A stretch of DNA of 64,000 nucleotides from positions 1,116,001-1,180,000 of the forward strand of contig AP026544.2 of NCBI GenBank assembly GCA_026075535.2. Reading direction: 5' to 3'. Shown here piece by piece: positions 9,476 through 20,409 of the stretch (positions are counted from its first letter, which is position 1; every line of letters begins with the position of its first letter). The position numbers and the translations under genes are program-made. The stretch comes from Tricholoma matsutake (lineage: Eukaryota > Basidiomycota > Agaricomycetes > Agaricales > Tricholomataceae). Below the pieces are notes generated by a model. It saw only the letters and a list, made by a program, of their open reading frames with translations. It had not been told where the DNA came from and ran no database searches.

Positions 9476-12331
9476 TTAGGTATCAGAGTTATCATCTGAG
9501 TCACTATCAGAGTCACTGCTGTCACCAGAGCTCCTATTCTCCACTATCATCCAAGTATGGTAAGATAACATTGCATGCAAAAACCAGTTGAAATTCCCCA
9601 CTGTCATTTGGCTCAAAACTTAATCAAACCCCCCAAGCCAAGCATTATGTTGCTCACAAGCTTGTGTATTGAATGCATGCTTATAGTGAGGAACCCCATC
9701 TCTGTCATGCTCTACAATAACAAGATTTGGTGCAGATCCATCCATTGGTGCTGGATTGCACCACTTTTGGCACAAGAAATCCAATTGCTGATGATTGGTG
9801 TAATGGTAAGAGTCAACAATCAATCGACTGGTTTTTCTCCATGTGTTCCAGCTGTTATTGGTAATACTGTGGCGGAGCACCAGACAAGCTTTGTCAATGC
9901 AAATGTAGGCCAGCTGGGATTCCTCAGTAGGGTATACAGTTTCCAAGAAATGCAAAATATTGGATGGAGATTCTGCATTTGCAAACTTTGCCCATGCAAT
10001 AACTACTCCACATGGAGCACAAATAGTTTCCACACAATAAAATTGGTGGGGTGTGAAGTAATTTGATAGCTGGACTTCTGGCATCTCCTCATCATGGCAT
10101 TGTCTATTTGGTTCTGCAGCTACCTTCCATGGTAAACTTTCCCCAGGCCTCCACAACATTCTTTGAAATCCTGATACCCTTTGGTGAGCAGAACTGCTCT
10201 TATATCTGGTCCAATCTGCTTGGTGTTGTACACATGCCTGTGTTCCATGAACCTTGGAATTTGAACATTCCACAACATGGCATTTTGCACCCTGCTCCTG
10301 CTCATGCAGAGCACAAAATACACCACCACGAGCATTCACTAGTTCATCAGTGCAATCTCCATAAGCACAGTGCTGGGATGTTCACATCAGTGGGAATTTA
10401 GTGGAGGAAGAATATTTGCAGCATACCAAGGGGCCTGTTACTATACCATCAAGGACCACTAATTGGACAACCCCTTTGTCAACCTGCATATCATGATCCC
10501 CAACTGAAGAATCTCTGTTATCTGATGGTGTTTGAGCATGTTGGACATCACCAACAGCAATAGGGCCTTGTGGAACTCTGTCATCTAATCCAGCAGTTGC
10601 TAATGGATCAGAACCAGGAATGACATCAGCTGTTGATTTGTATTCATGTGTGCATTCTGAGCATGTATGCCCTTCTGCAATCCTAATAATGCCATTGGCT
10701 CCCAGGATAGCAAAGGCTTCCTTTGTGACCTCATCAATTGCTAGCCCATCCTGGAGTACCAGATCCACCTCTGATAAAGCAGCAATTAAACAAATTGATT
10801 CCTGAACAAATGCATGCCAAACTTGATGCCATGTAACTTGTGAAAGAACCAGCTGATTTTTTCCAAAGGTGTGATTCCAATATGCTGTATATGCTGCAGC
10901 ATATGCATGGAAGTCATATATCCCATTCATAAAACACCACAGGAAAACAACTGATCAACCCATAAAGCCTGTCCAATCTTGAGATATTTTGCAGAATTCA
11001 GATATAATCGACTGAATCTCCTTTCCACCTGATTTTCAACTGCTCGCTCATGATCTGCCATATATTTGGTTTTGCAAATGGAACATTGCCCTGTCAAAAC
11101 TGGAACATTCCCATATACCACATTGTTGTGGATGAGTGTAACATGTGGTACATCTCATGTTGGAGTGTTTTGAAGCAGTGATTGTGACCTGCATTCAAGC
11201 ATTTGACATTCCATCACATCAGGACAAATGACATATGCTGGTCAGATAAGTTCATCAGAGATTAGCTGTAATTTGCCTTGAAAGCTCCCATTTCCATCAT
11301 AAGGATGCAGGTCCAAAAGGAATCCAGTTTCAAACCCAATGCAGTAGCCTCCTCCTCTTCACTCATCTCTTTATTCACATTCTTCATCTTCAAACACTGT
11401 TTTGCCTGTTTTTTTATGGCCTGGGCCAGACCTTCTATCCATCCTGAAGTCTGAGTCCGGTTTTCTCCCTGGCACTTGACATATTGCTGCAGTGCATGCA
11501 AATTCAACAGATCAGGATTTTCCATCAAGGAAAAAAACACCATCAGAACAGTTGATAAAGTTATTTTGGAGCTAAAGTTTTGTGTGATGAATTGTGAAAA
11601 TGTCTTGAATGGAATATTGGGGAATGGACTTCCAATGGGAGAGGCTTGAGTTATGGGAAGCATTGCTAAACCCAGCATCATCTTGACAATCTTGAAAATA
11701 TTGCAAGGAGGATACTGAATATCCACATAAGCAATCCAGCACTAGAAGTACATTATAACAAAGTACTCATAAATTTCACAGCTAACCTGCTTACAGGGAT
11801 TTTCCAACCTTCTTCTTCTTATCCTTACTCTTTCCTTTTCCCTTGTCCTTCACTTTTTCCTTCACTTTTTCCTTTTCCTTTTCCTTCACTTTTTCTTTCT
11901 CTCTCTTTCCCCTTCCCCTTCCCCTTCCCCTTCCCCTTCCCCTTCCCCTTCCCCTTCCCCTTTCCTACTTTCCTCCCATTTCCATCCTCATACTCACAGT
12001 CCCCCTCCCCCTCCAAACTTCCTCCATTCTCAAGCCAAACAGCCAAATCAGTAAACATATAAACTGCCTTTCCAACTCCCCACACCTCTACATCACTAAG
12101 CTGATCCTCCTTTTCATCCAACCATGCCACCATTTCCTCATACTCTGCAACTTTTGAAAAATAGTGCTTGTAATGTGAATGAAAAAAAGATTTTGAGACA
12201 AATAAAGAGATGATATCGGTTCTGACACATGAGGGTGGGGATGACAGGGACAAGAGACATGGAAGTGGCAGCTCATCCGACCACTGCCATGAGCAGCTGC
12301 TTGTGGGGTGGCCTCCCTGCAAAAAATGCAA
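9476..12331 (-). pseudogene. KDZ-associated cysteine-cluster (CxC5/CxC6-like) protein, broken
   Basis: This is a multi-segment gene on the minus strand. From its 5' side: WLDEKEDQLSDVEVWGVGK and a Lys-Gly repeat (11860-12110); FSSKITLSTVLMVFFSLMEN (11500-11600); VPVLTGQCSICKTKYMADHE (near 11075); FHAYAAAYTAYWNHTFGKNQ (near 10880); the Cys cluster HTCSECTHEY (near 10650); CALHEQEQGAKC with further Cys (10200-10310); HYTNHQQLDFLCQKW and FNTQACEQHNAWLGGF (9640-9800); then a Ser-Asp tail ending at the stop 9476-9478. Arginine-to-TGA changes (for example 11242-11244) and frame changes break it. The family is one I know as cysteine-cluster proteins linked to KDZ transposases; its biochemical role is not established. 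Confidence 0.7.
11904..11964 (-). repeat. GGGGAA hexanucleotide repeat encoding Lys-Gly
   Basis: The plus strand shows CCCCTT-type hexamers repeated about ten times. On the minus (coding) strand these are runs of four G every six bases and read as alternating Gly and Lys. The G-rich strand has the pattern needed for G-quadruplex formation. Confidence 0.8.
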
Positions 12332-12464
12332 GTTTTTTTATTTCAATCATTAATTCCTTTTGTGGGCCCTACTTTTGTGGCCCCTCGCTTCACATGATGG
12401 GAGGTTAGTTCTGGGTTAGTTAGCTCAATAAAAACCTCAAACCCTTTCATCAAATACTGATATT

Positions 12465-12604
12465 TTAAACTGTGTACATATGGTTTATTAAACTGTGTAC
12501 ATACAGTTCATTAAACAGTATATATATGTTTATACCATTTAGGCTACTGTTTATGTATACTTGACCTTTGTCAAGTAAATGTAAACTAAATGATTGGAGC
12601 CTTA
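12465..12604 (-). repeat. hAT-like terminus, inverted relative to 3439
   Basis: The reverse complement from 12604 begins TAAGGCTCCAATCATTTAG, matching the end at 3439 with one change. Both ends are followed by AT-rich sequence with TAAACAGT and TATATATA motifs. It may be the other end of the same hAT element, with the gypsy and KDZ insertions between, but the flanks (CATACAAG and CGTGTGGA) do not form a target duplication. Confidence 0.55.
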
Positions 12605-12631
12605 CGTGTGGAACAGTAGGAGTCAAAAGCG

Positions 12632-12889
12632 ATGGCAGTGGGCAGGACACTCAGTGTGGGTGACCCAGAAATGGCTGAGGGTCTACATGCCTTTGCGAGC
12701 AAGCAGGCAGCACAGTATAATGCAATCCGCTCTCATTGTGAACATCTTTGGCTGTATGTGGCAGAATATACCCCATTGGGGGCTGGAGATGTTGTGCCTC
12801 AGTTGGCACAGGCTGTCGATGATGACATAGAGGTTGTTGTGTTCCAATTACTGCAAGCCTACCAATGGGGGGTTGCATGCATGCACTAA
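12632..12889 (+). CDS. Unrecognised 85-aa open frame
   Basis: An open frame starting at ATG 12632 contains AEGLHAFASKQAAQYNAIRS and an acidic stretch DDDIEVVVF. It lies in the 457 bp between a hAT terminus and the CACTA left end. I do not recognise the family; the composition is protein-like, and it could be an exon of an older transposon gene. Confidence 0.3.
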   Translation: MAVGRTLSVGDPEMAEGLHAFASKQAAQYNAIRSHCEHLWLYVAEYTPLGAGDVVPQLAQAVDDDIEVVVFQLLQAYQWGVACMH

Positions 12890-13061
12890 CAACTCGGAGT
12901 GCAGTGCAGGGGTTTCCATACTATGACCCAATGTGCTATAATCAGAACTAAACTACAGTTGGACTAATGAATGCAGTATATGAAAAGATTCCAATTACTG
13001 TCAATGGAGGGTTGCATGCACACACCAATGAGCATGCACCAATGAGCATGGCACAGGGTTA

Positions 13062-13135
13062 CACAATGGGCAAGCCTTGAGGCAGTTGATTCATAGTTGA
13101 TTCGTGTTTGACTCATGTTTGACTGATAGTTGTCA
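13062..13135 (+). repeat. Left TIR and subterminal repeats of the CACTA element
   Basis: CACAATGGGCAAG is followed by successive GTTGATTC, GTTGATTC, TTTGACTC, TTTGACTG units with spacing of about 11-13 bp. The right end has GTTGACTC units in the same order, continuing on both sides of the retroelement inserted there. Confidence 0.85.
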
Positions 13136-13495
13136 TTTGTAGTGATGTAATATACTTTAGTAATAACAATTCATGAGTGAGTGACGTTGACACTGAATGT
13201 TTATCATCCAGTTCATGCCAAGTTCATGCTATAGTTTTAGCTGAAAACTTTATTCTGTACTTCAATAAACAATTTTATCATTTCTGATCAGAACTACGAT
13301 ACATTGCTACCAGAGGTGTTGAGGGTGTCGACGACTTGACATGGTGAGTTCAGCAGGTTCTGATGTATCACGTGATCATGCTTGCGGCAATTTCGAGTTC
13401 CTTTGTTCTCAATGTGTTTGCGCATACTCGTCTTCTGGCTTTACTGGATACCTGGACTCTTTATTCCATCATCTTCTATTGACTCTGAAACTACA

Positions 13496-15061
13496 ATGGA
13501 TCCTCATGTGAGTTCTAGTTCAGGGGAGGCTGGCCCATCTCAGGCTGGACTTGGCAAGTGCAAGTGTTCTCTGAGCAACATGAACCCCAGTTCAAGAGCT
13601 TTGCAAAGCAACCCAAGAAGCCCAAGAAGCCTAGTGATTGGCACATGAGAAAAGGAGAGGTACCAAAGGAGGCTGAGAAGACAAAAGTGCACATTCATTG
13701 TATTCAAGCACTTTAAAGTCTAAATCACTTTCAGGCTGCACTTGAGCTTCATCTCTGTGTCCTTTGGGGCTTACCACACCAGACTACTGTCCCCCCCAAG
13801 GTCACAGAAGATGACAAAGTACCCTTCACCCACTGCTTTACCTCTGAAGCACAGTTACGGAACTCTGTCACAGCCAGTCTTGACGACAACTTGGCTAGCA
13901 TTCAGGGCACGCAAATGAAAGTGTGCATGCTCCTTAACTCTATCTCGGACTCAGTTGGGATTATTGCCAACAACATCAAGTGCATTCCAGAATCCCATCT
14001 GTTGCTCATGTTCAGGTCGGTGGCATGCCTTGGGCTTCAACAGTGGGCACCTGATGTCTTGGGTAACAATCCAGAGTCTATGTATAATCTCCTTCATGAG
14101 CACATTGCCCTCAAGACATTTGAGCAGGTCTCGGGTGCATTTGGATACTCTCACATGGGAACAAACCTGTTGTGTGTCAACGATTTTGCACTTATGCATA
14201 AACTTTATTGAAACTTCGTTTTCTCATATATGCATGGTATTGCCAAGTCAGAGGCAAAGAATCCAGGAAGTGTTGCGAAAGCAAAGCAGATGACTGGAGT
14301 ATGGAAATGATGTAGTGTGGTATGTAATTCCTGGAACTCTGCATATGCCATTTGCAGATTGTATTTACTAATAAACCTTGATAGCTTGCTGATGGCAGGA
14401 TGGACATGTTCAGGGCGCATGTGGTTTCAATAAACACATTGTGGCCTTGGCTAGAGAGAATGAGGCCCATTCAGATGATGAGTTGGCTGAAGGAAATGCT
14501 GAGTCAGTTGATGCAGTGTACCACATCAAGGAGAAGGAGGGACATTCGACAAAAGTTACTGCATTCTTTAGAATGGCTGATCAAGAGCACAAGTGGATGA
14601 ATAGAAGCAAAAGAAGACATTTTAAGTTGGCCAATCTTTGTTTTTCTTTTTACATTTGACTGATCCTATTTATCTGTTGACTGGAGTGATGCTGTGAAGA
14701 CCCCCCCATGCCAAAGTTATCTGAGCTCACTGCTCTCCCAAAGAAAGTCCCAATTGATTGGTTTGATCCTATCTATTGGAACAATCTTTCTCTCCGTGAG
14801 TGTGCCCAATATGTCAAGAATGGTACTTATGTTGCCCTGCCACCTGCAGAGCTCTGTGCCAGCTGGGATGAGTGTGAGAAATGGAAGAGTATGCCAGAGA
14901 AGGAGTTTATGGCCAAATATGGTGATGAAGTGCAGGCAGAATACAAGCTACCTATGCCAGATGAATTGGAATGACTTGAGCAGCAGGATGATGAGGATGA
15001 TGAAGATGAGCCAGATGTATCAGGTGAGGGGTCAGGAGATGAGGGCTCAGGTGATGAATGA
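13496..15061 (+). pseudogene. CACTA partner gene, conserved basidiomycete protein (broken)
   Basis: The likely start is ATG 13496 (MDPHVSSSSGEAGPSQAG). Conserved blocks follow: IQGTQMKVCMLLNSISDSVG (13900-13960), SHLLLMFRSVACLGLQQWAP (14000-14060), VSGAFGYSHMGTNLL (14130-14175), YHIKEKEGHSTKVTAFFRMA (14519-14578), VPIDWFDPIYWNNLSLRE (14747-14800) and KEFMAKYGDEVQAEYKLP (14900-14955), then an acidic tail. I recognise this as a recurrent hypothetical protein of Agaricomycete genomes with no known function. Stops and frame shifts break it. It is convergent with the transposase gene. Confidence 0.6.
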
Positions 15062-15742
15062 GATATGGGTGTTGTTTAATACATATTCTGGTTAATGGTG
15101 GTAATTGATTTACTTACCTCTTCATATTCATGCTTGCCAAGTCACTTAATGTATTTCAAGTTAATACCATCTTTTCTATTTATCCAAAGCTATTATTACA
15201 ATCTGAGACACATGAGAGACAGATGTAGGGCAAAATGGATGTGGGGAAAATCTATGACCTGATGAAAGACAACTGTTGTGATCCAAGACATGTGAGAGAT
15301 ATGGATGTAGGGTAAGGCAGATAAAGGGAAAATCTATGACCTGACAAAGGACAACCACACGAGTAGAGCGCAATATGTGCACAGAGTGAGTGAGCCATGC
15401 AGCAACATACAAGGGTGGAACCAACTTGGCTTCAGTGAGCTGTGCCTCCCCATGCTTATGCATGTCCATAACTTTGAGGGGTGTTGTGCACAAGATGAGC
15501 AAGCTAAGAACTAATGCACAGGATTACGAGTTGCAAGTTGGTGTTAATCGAGTGCAATTATCAGACTAAGGTATTACAAACAATACTGTAGACTTAAATA
15601 TGCAGAAACAGAACATAGGTAGTATGCTAAAGATAGCACAGAACAGAATCAGGAAGTAGAAGCAGAACAAGATTTCAAGTTGGAAAGAAGTCAGAAGAGG
15701 AAAATGAAGCATAGAATGAAGGCATAATTGTGGTTATAACAG
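15062..15742. other. Intergenic stretch between convergent CACTA genes, with an imperfect tandem duplication
   Basis: No gene is supported. Two copies of a unit of about 80 bp lie at about 15203-15282 and 15283-15358; both contain GGGAAAATCTATGACCTGA followed by AAGACAAC or AGGACAAC. Confidence 0.5.
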
Positions 15743-18700
15743 CTATTTACACATTGCCAGGGATGCAAAATTATCGGTGCCCTCAGTTGGGAGCCCAACA
15801 TACAACCAGGACCTTCCTGCCAATACCATAAGTGCCTGCTGGCCACTGGACAGTTGTGACATGAGTGATAATATGGACAGGCTCAATAATACTAAGGTTG
15901 TTAGAGGGGAGTGCATCAACAATTTGTACCATAAATCCAGGTGGTGTATGAATGGTGCCTGCCTCTCCTCTTGTGTAGATAGTGATTGACATGAGTGGAA
16001 TCTTATAAAGGTGTGCATTATTCCCTCCAGTGGAAGTCTCCAAATGTTTTGAATGAATCCTGTATTATGAGCCTGTGTCAATGGATTGTAGAACTTTATA
16101 GCACTGTTTCCTTTATGTGACTTTTCACAACTGAATGTGCACTCATCATGGTGCACCTGCAAAAGATGCTGGGCTTGTGGAGGGAGAATAATGGGATTTG
16201 GTGGATGGGGAAGATCAGAGTAAGCTCGGTATGGTCTTCCTTTCTGGTGAAGATAATTAAGCAGATTGTTATAATCTACTTCAAGAAGGCAAGGTGCCTT
16301 TGCTAGAATATCTGCCACTTCTGTAGGCTGGAGAGGTAGGGAACTGCATGGGTTTTACCTGCGGGTTTCCCACACTTTTATTTCCTAATTTATTCACTGA
16401 GTTTTGCATGAAAACTCATGAAAAAATGATTTTCTGATAGCTATTCAATGGATGCTTGTGATACAAGGGACAGAATAATTTATTTTCAACCTTGTCACAT
16501 GACAGATGTCACCCAAATATTGTTTTATGTGTTAGATCACAAAGAGCCAACAAAAAGCTTCCAGAAAATCATTTTTTCATGATTTTTCATGCAAAACTCA
16601 TTGAATAAATTAGGAAATAAAAGCATGGGAAACCCATGGGTAAAACCCGTGCAGTTCCCTATGGAGAGGTACTGGATGGTCATCCATAGCCATGTCTCCT
16701 GGCTCAAGAATATCACATAAGTCTGTTAAATGATCTTCACTGTGCAGTAAAGCATCTACACGTGCTTGACGACTCATCTGATGAAGCATTCTAAGATCTA
16801 AATCCCCTGATCTTGGTATTAGCTATCAATTTTTGAGCAAAATAATTGAAACACATATGGAGATGATGATTGGTGTTCATTTTTTGCAACTTTCCATTCA
16901 TTTGTTCACCTGGAAACTCACTAAAAGAAGCCAAAGGACCCCAATATTTGAGAAGAGCACCATTATGCATTGCATAATGATGGTTTGGCTTGGATGGATG
17001 ATGTGGAAAAAGTTGTTGAATAGCAGTTTGATATTGAATATAATACTGAGTAGAGGCATCAGCATCAGCATTGGAGGTTTGATATGCAGCTACAATATTT
17101 GTTGCTGCAACAATGTGATAGAAGCAGTAGAAGTGCTGGTGGTGGAAATTTGTGGCAGTAGTCATGTACCAGAATTCAGGAATAATGAGGGGAAAGATAC
17201 ATGTGAAGAGGGTGAGATATTCCTGAGCTTCGAGCTTGCCATGGCTTGGTTCACCAAGATTGGTTGGTGGTCTTTGTATCCATGTTGGAAGAGTGATATC
17301 ATGAATGCAATTTCTTATTGCTTGTAGCTCAGTTTCTGTAAAGCTAAAAGGCAAAGGGTCAACAGGAATATAGTTATCATCATCATCATCATAATTGAAG
17401 TCATATGCATAGGGATTTGTGTGGCTCTGTGTGGTGGCTGTAGGTGTTGATGATGAGGATGAGTCTGATAATTCAGAAGAAAATGGTGAGGGAGACATAG
17501 GTGGTGGTGTATAGTGCATTGCCATTGCAGCCTCAAGATTATGTTTAGCTGCTTCTTGAAAAAGGTCATCCAATTCTTCAGCAGAATCTGATACATCTGC
17601 CTCACTCCACTGCTCATCCTTTTCCACCTCTTTAACTTTTTGGCTTTCATCCTCATCCATCCAATTCCCCAGAGTGCATGAAGATGATGCTGTAAAACAC
17701 CCTCAAGCCAGTTATGCATAAAACCTAGTACAACATGTTTGACTGGATCCCAATATGGAAGATTATGCAGTGGAGTCCATTGCACACCAGTTGTCTTTTG
17801 CAGAGCATTTTGACCAGCTTTGGTTGTCTGATGCAACCATGCCTCTGCCTGTGCTTGCACCTGTGCACCATTACAGAGTTCCCAAGATTGAATATTGAGA
17901 TCCTCTAGCTGATCACTGGTGCAGAGGCAGAAAGAACAGAACATTGTAGCACCATGTCCCAAAAAGCCAGTGGCCTTGTGACTTCCCTCAAGATCAGCAA
18001 TCACAGGAGCAATTTTTGCTTTCACAGAGATGCCATCAGGATGTCTAGATGTTGGCAAATTTTGGCCTGGTGCAGCACCATACTTGGCAACAGATTTAAT
18101 AACAGGTTCAAGAAGATGAGAGATGGTTGTGGGGTCAGGAAGATGGGGAGGAGGTGTGAGACCAACAATAAATGTATTCTCACATCAATACCGAAGATGA
18201 AAAGGTAAGTTCAAGCAATAAAGCAGGACTGCTCCACAAGACACTTTTTTGCCTATATATAAAATAAGCTGTGTCATAGTCTATGCAGAATTTGTTAATA
18301 ACTTACCAGCAATCTTATTGGTATAAGGATTGAACCAATCAATATAGATTCCAAATATTAGATGATAAGGAGACTGTAGAAAACCCTGCAAGTCATCCCA
18401 AGCAGGACTATCCTGGATATCATTCATAGTGGCACCAAAGCCAGCTGGTATATGGTTTCTGTGGTGGTTGAAAGCCTCATGGAGGCTGTCTTCAATGACA
18501 TTGGAAGATAAAAAGAACTGAAGCCAAGAATCAAAGGATTGTGTAGTGTATAGACGACATGGTATCTATCTAGGCCCATTTGGAGTATTCTGAGTTGTCC
18601 AGAGTTTTGTGTTACAGGATTGTGATCTTGGGGATGCCTTCCACTGACATTGCCAAGGAATAGGATGAGAAAAGAGGGAAAAGCACTTGGGGCAGCATGC

Positions 18701-19234
18701 TGTCCAAATAATTTCTGGCTCTGAGCAGTGAACCCGATATGCTGTATGGACATCATGAGGAAGTTTGATGTTTGGAAGCTTGACATTGAGTCCAGATGAT
18801 GAAAGAGCAACCTCAACAATAGAGAGAGTCACAGAAATAATAAGTTGAAGTCCTTGTAGAATTTTGTTGGTGATAGAACAACTCACACCAGCTCTATTGT
18901 GGAGCCAGATGACAAGGAGGCAGATCATCTTTGTGATAAGTACTGTAGAAAAGTTGATATCTGCATAATTACTATTAGTCTTGATCTAACAATAACAATG
19001 TAGCACTTACCTGTGGGAGAATTAGAAGCTCTAGAACATTTTGGTGATGGCCTTGGGGATGATGATTGCCAGCTTCCCCTTTGCCAGTTGTGAAACAGGC
19101 CGTTTATCCTGTTTCTCATGCTTCAAATGGGTAGAACCATCAACATACTGTCCTGGCTGTTCAACACCATTGATGAAGATGGTTTTTGTGCTACAAATTG
19201 TGCAGTTACATATGACTGGAGGCATGGTGAACAT
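15743..19234 (-). pseudogene. Tnp2-like (CACTA/EnSpm) transposase, broken
   Basis: Read from the 5' side on the minus strand: MPPVICNCTICSTKT (ATG 19225, alternative 19234), an intron-like gap near 18950-19010, CLLVIWLHNRAGVSCSITNK, the Cys motif ACCPKCFSLFSHPIPWQCQW (near 18680), PVIADLEGSHKATGFLGHGA (near 17980), FCSFCLCTSDQLEDLN (near 17930), LPYWDPVKHVVLGFMHNWLE (17700-17760), then the domain with EYLTLFTCIFPLIIPEFWY and HHPSKPNHHYAMHNGALLK (16930-17230), and a C-terminal part after a MITE (16318-15743). This is the layout of basidiomycete CACTA transposases. Several frame changes and the MITE destroy function. Confidence 0.75.
16337..16661. mobile_element. hAT-like MITE (325 bp) with perfect 8-bp target duplication
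   Basis: The ends are TAGGGAACTGC and GCAGTTCCCTA, and inverted similarity continues for about 100 bp, so the element can fold back on itself. Perfect duplicates TGGAGAGG flank it at 16329-16336 and 16662-16669. The TAGGG end and 8-bp duplication fit the hAT superfamily. It has no coding capacity and interrupts the 3' part of the CACTA transposase gene. Confidence 0.9.
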
Positions 19235-19495
19235 GGTGAAGCCTCAGTGAAGGAAAAGAGGGGAAAAGAATGACAGCTGTTTTGGACCATTTTGATAGAA
19301 ACATCAAAATTGGTTGCTATTGTAGCTGATGTACATCCTCTAACCATCCCATGCAACAGTCTGATGCCTGTCACCATAGTCACTATCATGAACCTATTTA
19401 TTTAAACAGATATTTGTTTGTAAAAGGAAGCATCAATCCAAGTGCTCAATTTGGTAGGATTATGTAATAAGGTGCAAACTCCAGTCAACCATGAG
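19235..19495. other. 5' region of the CACTA transposase gene
   Basis: AT-rich sequence between the transposase start and the retroelement edge. It should hold the transposase promoter, but I see no convincing core motif. Confidence 0.4.
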
Positions 19496-19591
19496 CCTCT
19501 GCTGCTTGCTCAGCGTGAAGTATTAGCAGAAAACTGAGATCTGCCTAGATGGACCCTGAAATAAGATATGTGAGGGAGCAAGAGCGCTATA
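19496..19591 (-). repeat. Split direct repeat B2
   Basis: About 96 bp beginning CCTCTGCTGCTTGCTCAGCG on the plus strand, matching 20239-20334 with about five changes. It is the outer edge of the retroelement and is preceded by TCAACCATGAG at 19485-19495. Confidence 0.85.
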
Positions 19592-19698
19592 CAAACATAG
19601 TACTATACTGTACAAACTGAGCTCAGTTGACTACAATAATATACACTAACGACATCTATATTACAATGAAATTCCAATACATAGGGAGGGAAGGGTGG

Positions 19699-20238
19699 GC
19701 CAAGAAAATCAAACATTTAGTGAAATGATTCGATGAAGCCTGTGTCATGCAATGGTGTCAGGGACTCAGATAGAAGAGGATGAGGGCATCCGCTCACTAA
19801 TAAGATTCAACTGGATACAATAGTGAAGCTATATTGAGAAGCCAGATGAATCCTGTAAAGTGAACTTCTAGATGAGACAGGCCTGAAGAGGATTGTGTGA
19901 CCCTTACGATGTGAGTAAAAGTTATTTAAACAGGTGGAGCCCTTTGAATAACAATACTGAGAAAGTAAGCGAGTGATGGCAATCTGAGCGCGAAGCACTT
20001 ACCTGTGTTGCTTGCGAGTGATGGGAATCAGGGTGAAGCAACACAGGATCCCCTAATTGCATTCTATCTGTCTTATACCTGGCATCTGCTAGCCCCTAGC
20101 ACCAAGGCATGGACCATGCAAAAAGGGGGAGGATTTGAGCGACGCTCGGCACAAATAGCAGAGCTAGTCGCATGATCATGAGGTGGTGCAGAGGCCTACA
20201 AAAATGCTTCTTACCCTTGGAACCTGCTTTTATGATGA
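19699..20238 (-). repeat. Split direct repeat A2 (540 bp)
   Basis: Matches A1 at 24593-25132 almost base for base from GCCAAGAAAATCAAA to the final ATGA, with mostly transitions. Both copies share a 63-codon open stretch on the minus strand without an ATG start, probably a by-product of conservation. Confidence 0.9.
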
Positions 20239-20334
20239 CCTCTGCTGCTTGCTCAGCGTGAAGTATTAGCAGAAAACTGAGATCTGCCTAGACAGACCGC
20301 GAAATAAGATATGTGAGGGAGCGAGAGCACTAAA
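20239..20334 (-). repeat. Split direct repeat B1
   Basis: Abuts A2 directly and copies B2 at 19496-19591. Similarity ends at GAGAGC-CTA, after which the 3' untranslated end of the recombinase gene follows. Confidence 0.85.
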
Positions 20335-20409
20335 AATGCTGATGATGTTGTGTGTGGGGGTGGTGGAGGTGTGAAAGAGATGGAAAGCGAGGAGCATAGA
20401 GCAATGTGA

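Larger units (their letters stand above)
8962..12331 (-). mobile_element. KDZ-type DNA transposon, left terminus and internal gene; right end not found
   Basis: The terminus CAGTAATTTACACTCCCCC (8962-8980) is nearly the same as CAGTACTTTACACTCCCCC at 60369, where an element has matching inverted ends. Inside are subterminal repeats (8985-9400) and a minus-strand KDZ-associated cysteine-cluster gene ending at 9476. I cannot find the opposite inverted copy (GGGGGAGTGTAAA) near 12 kb, so the right end is deleted or too diverged; the end coordinate given is that of the gene. KDZ (Kyakuja-Dileera-Zisupton) elements are known to be expanded in Agaricomycetes. Confidence 0.6.

Noticed and set aside
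11843..12157. Plus-strand frame of Phe, Ser, Leu and Pro repeats
   Set aside because: Antisense reading of the GGGGAA repeat; the minus strand carries the recognisable gene.
3431..12612. CATACAAG and CGTGTGGA as an 8-bp duplication joining the two hAT ends
   Set aside because: Six of eight positions differ; the flanking coding text (DUF6589 on the left) does not continue on the right.
19807..19998. 63-codon frame conserved in both A repeats (also 24701-24892)
   Set aside because: It starts with GTG, not ATG; the conservation follows from the repeats being copies of each other.
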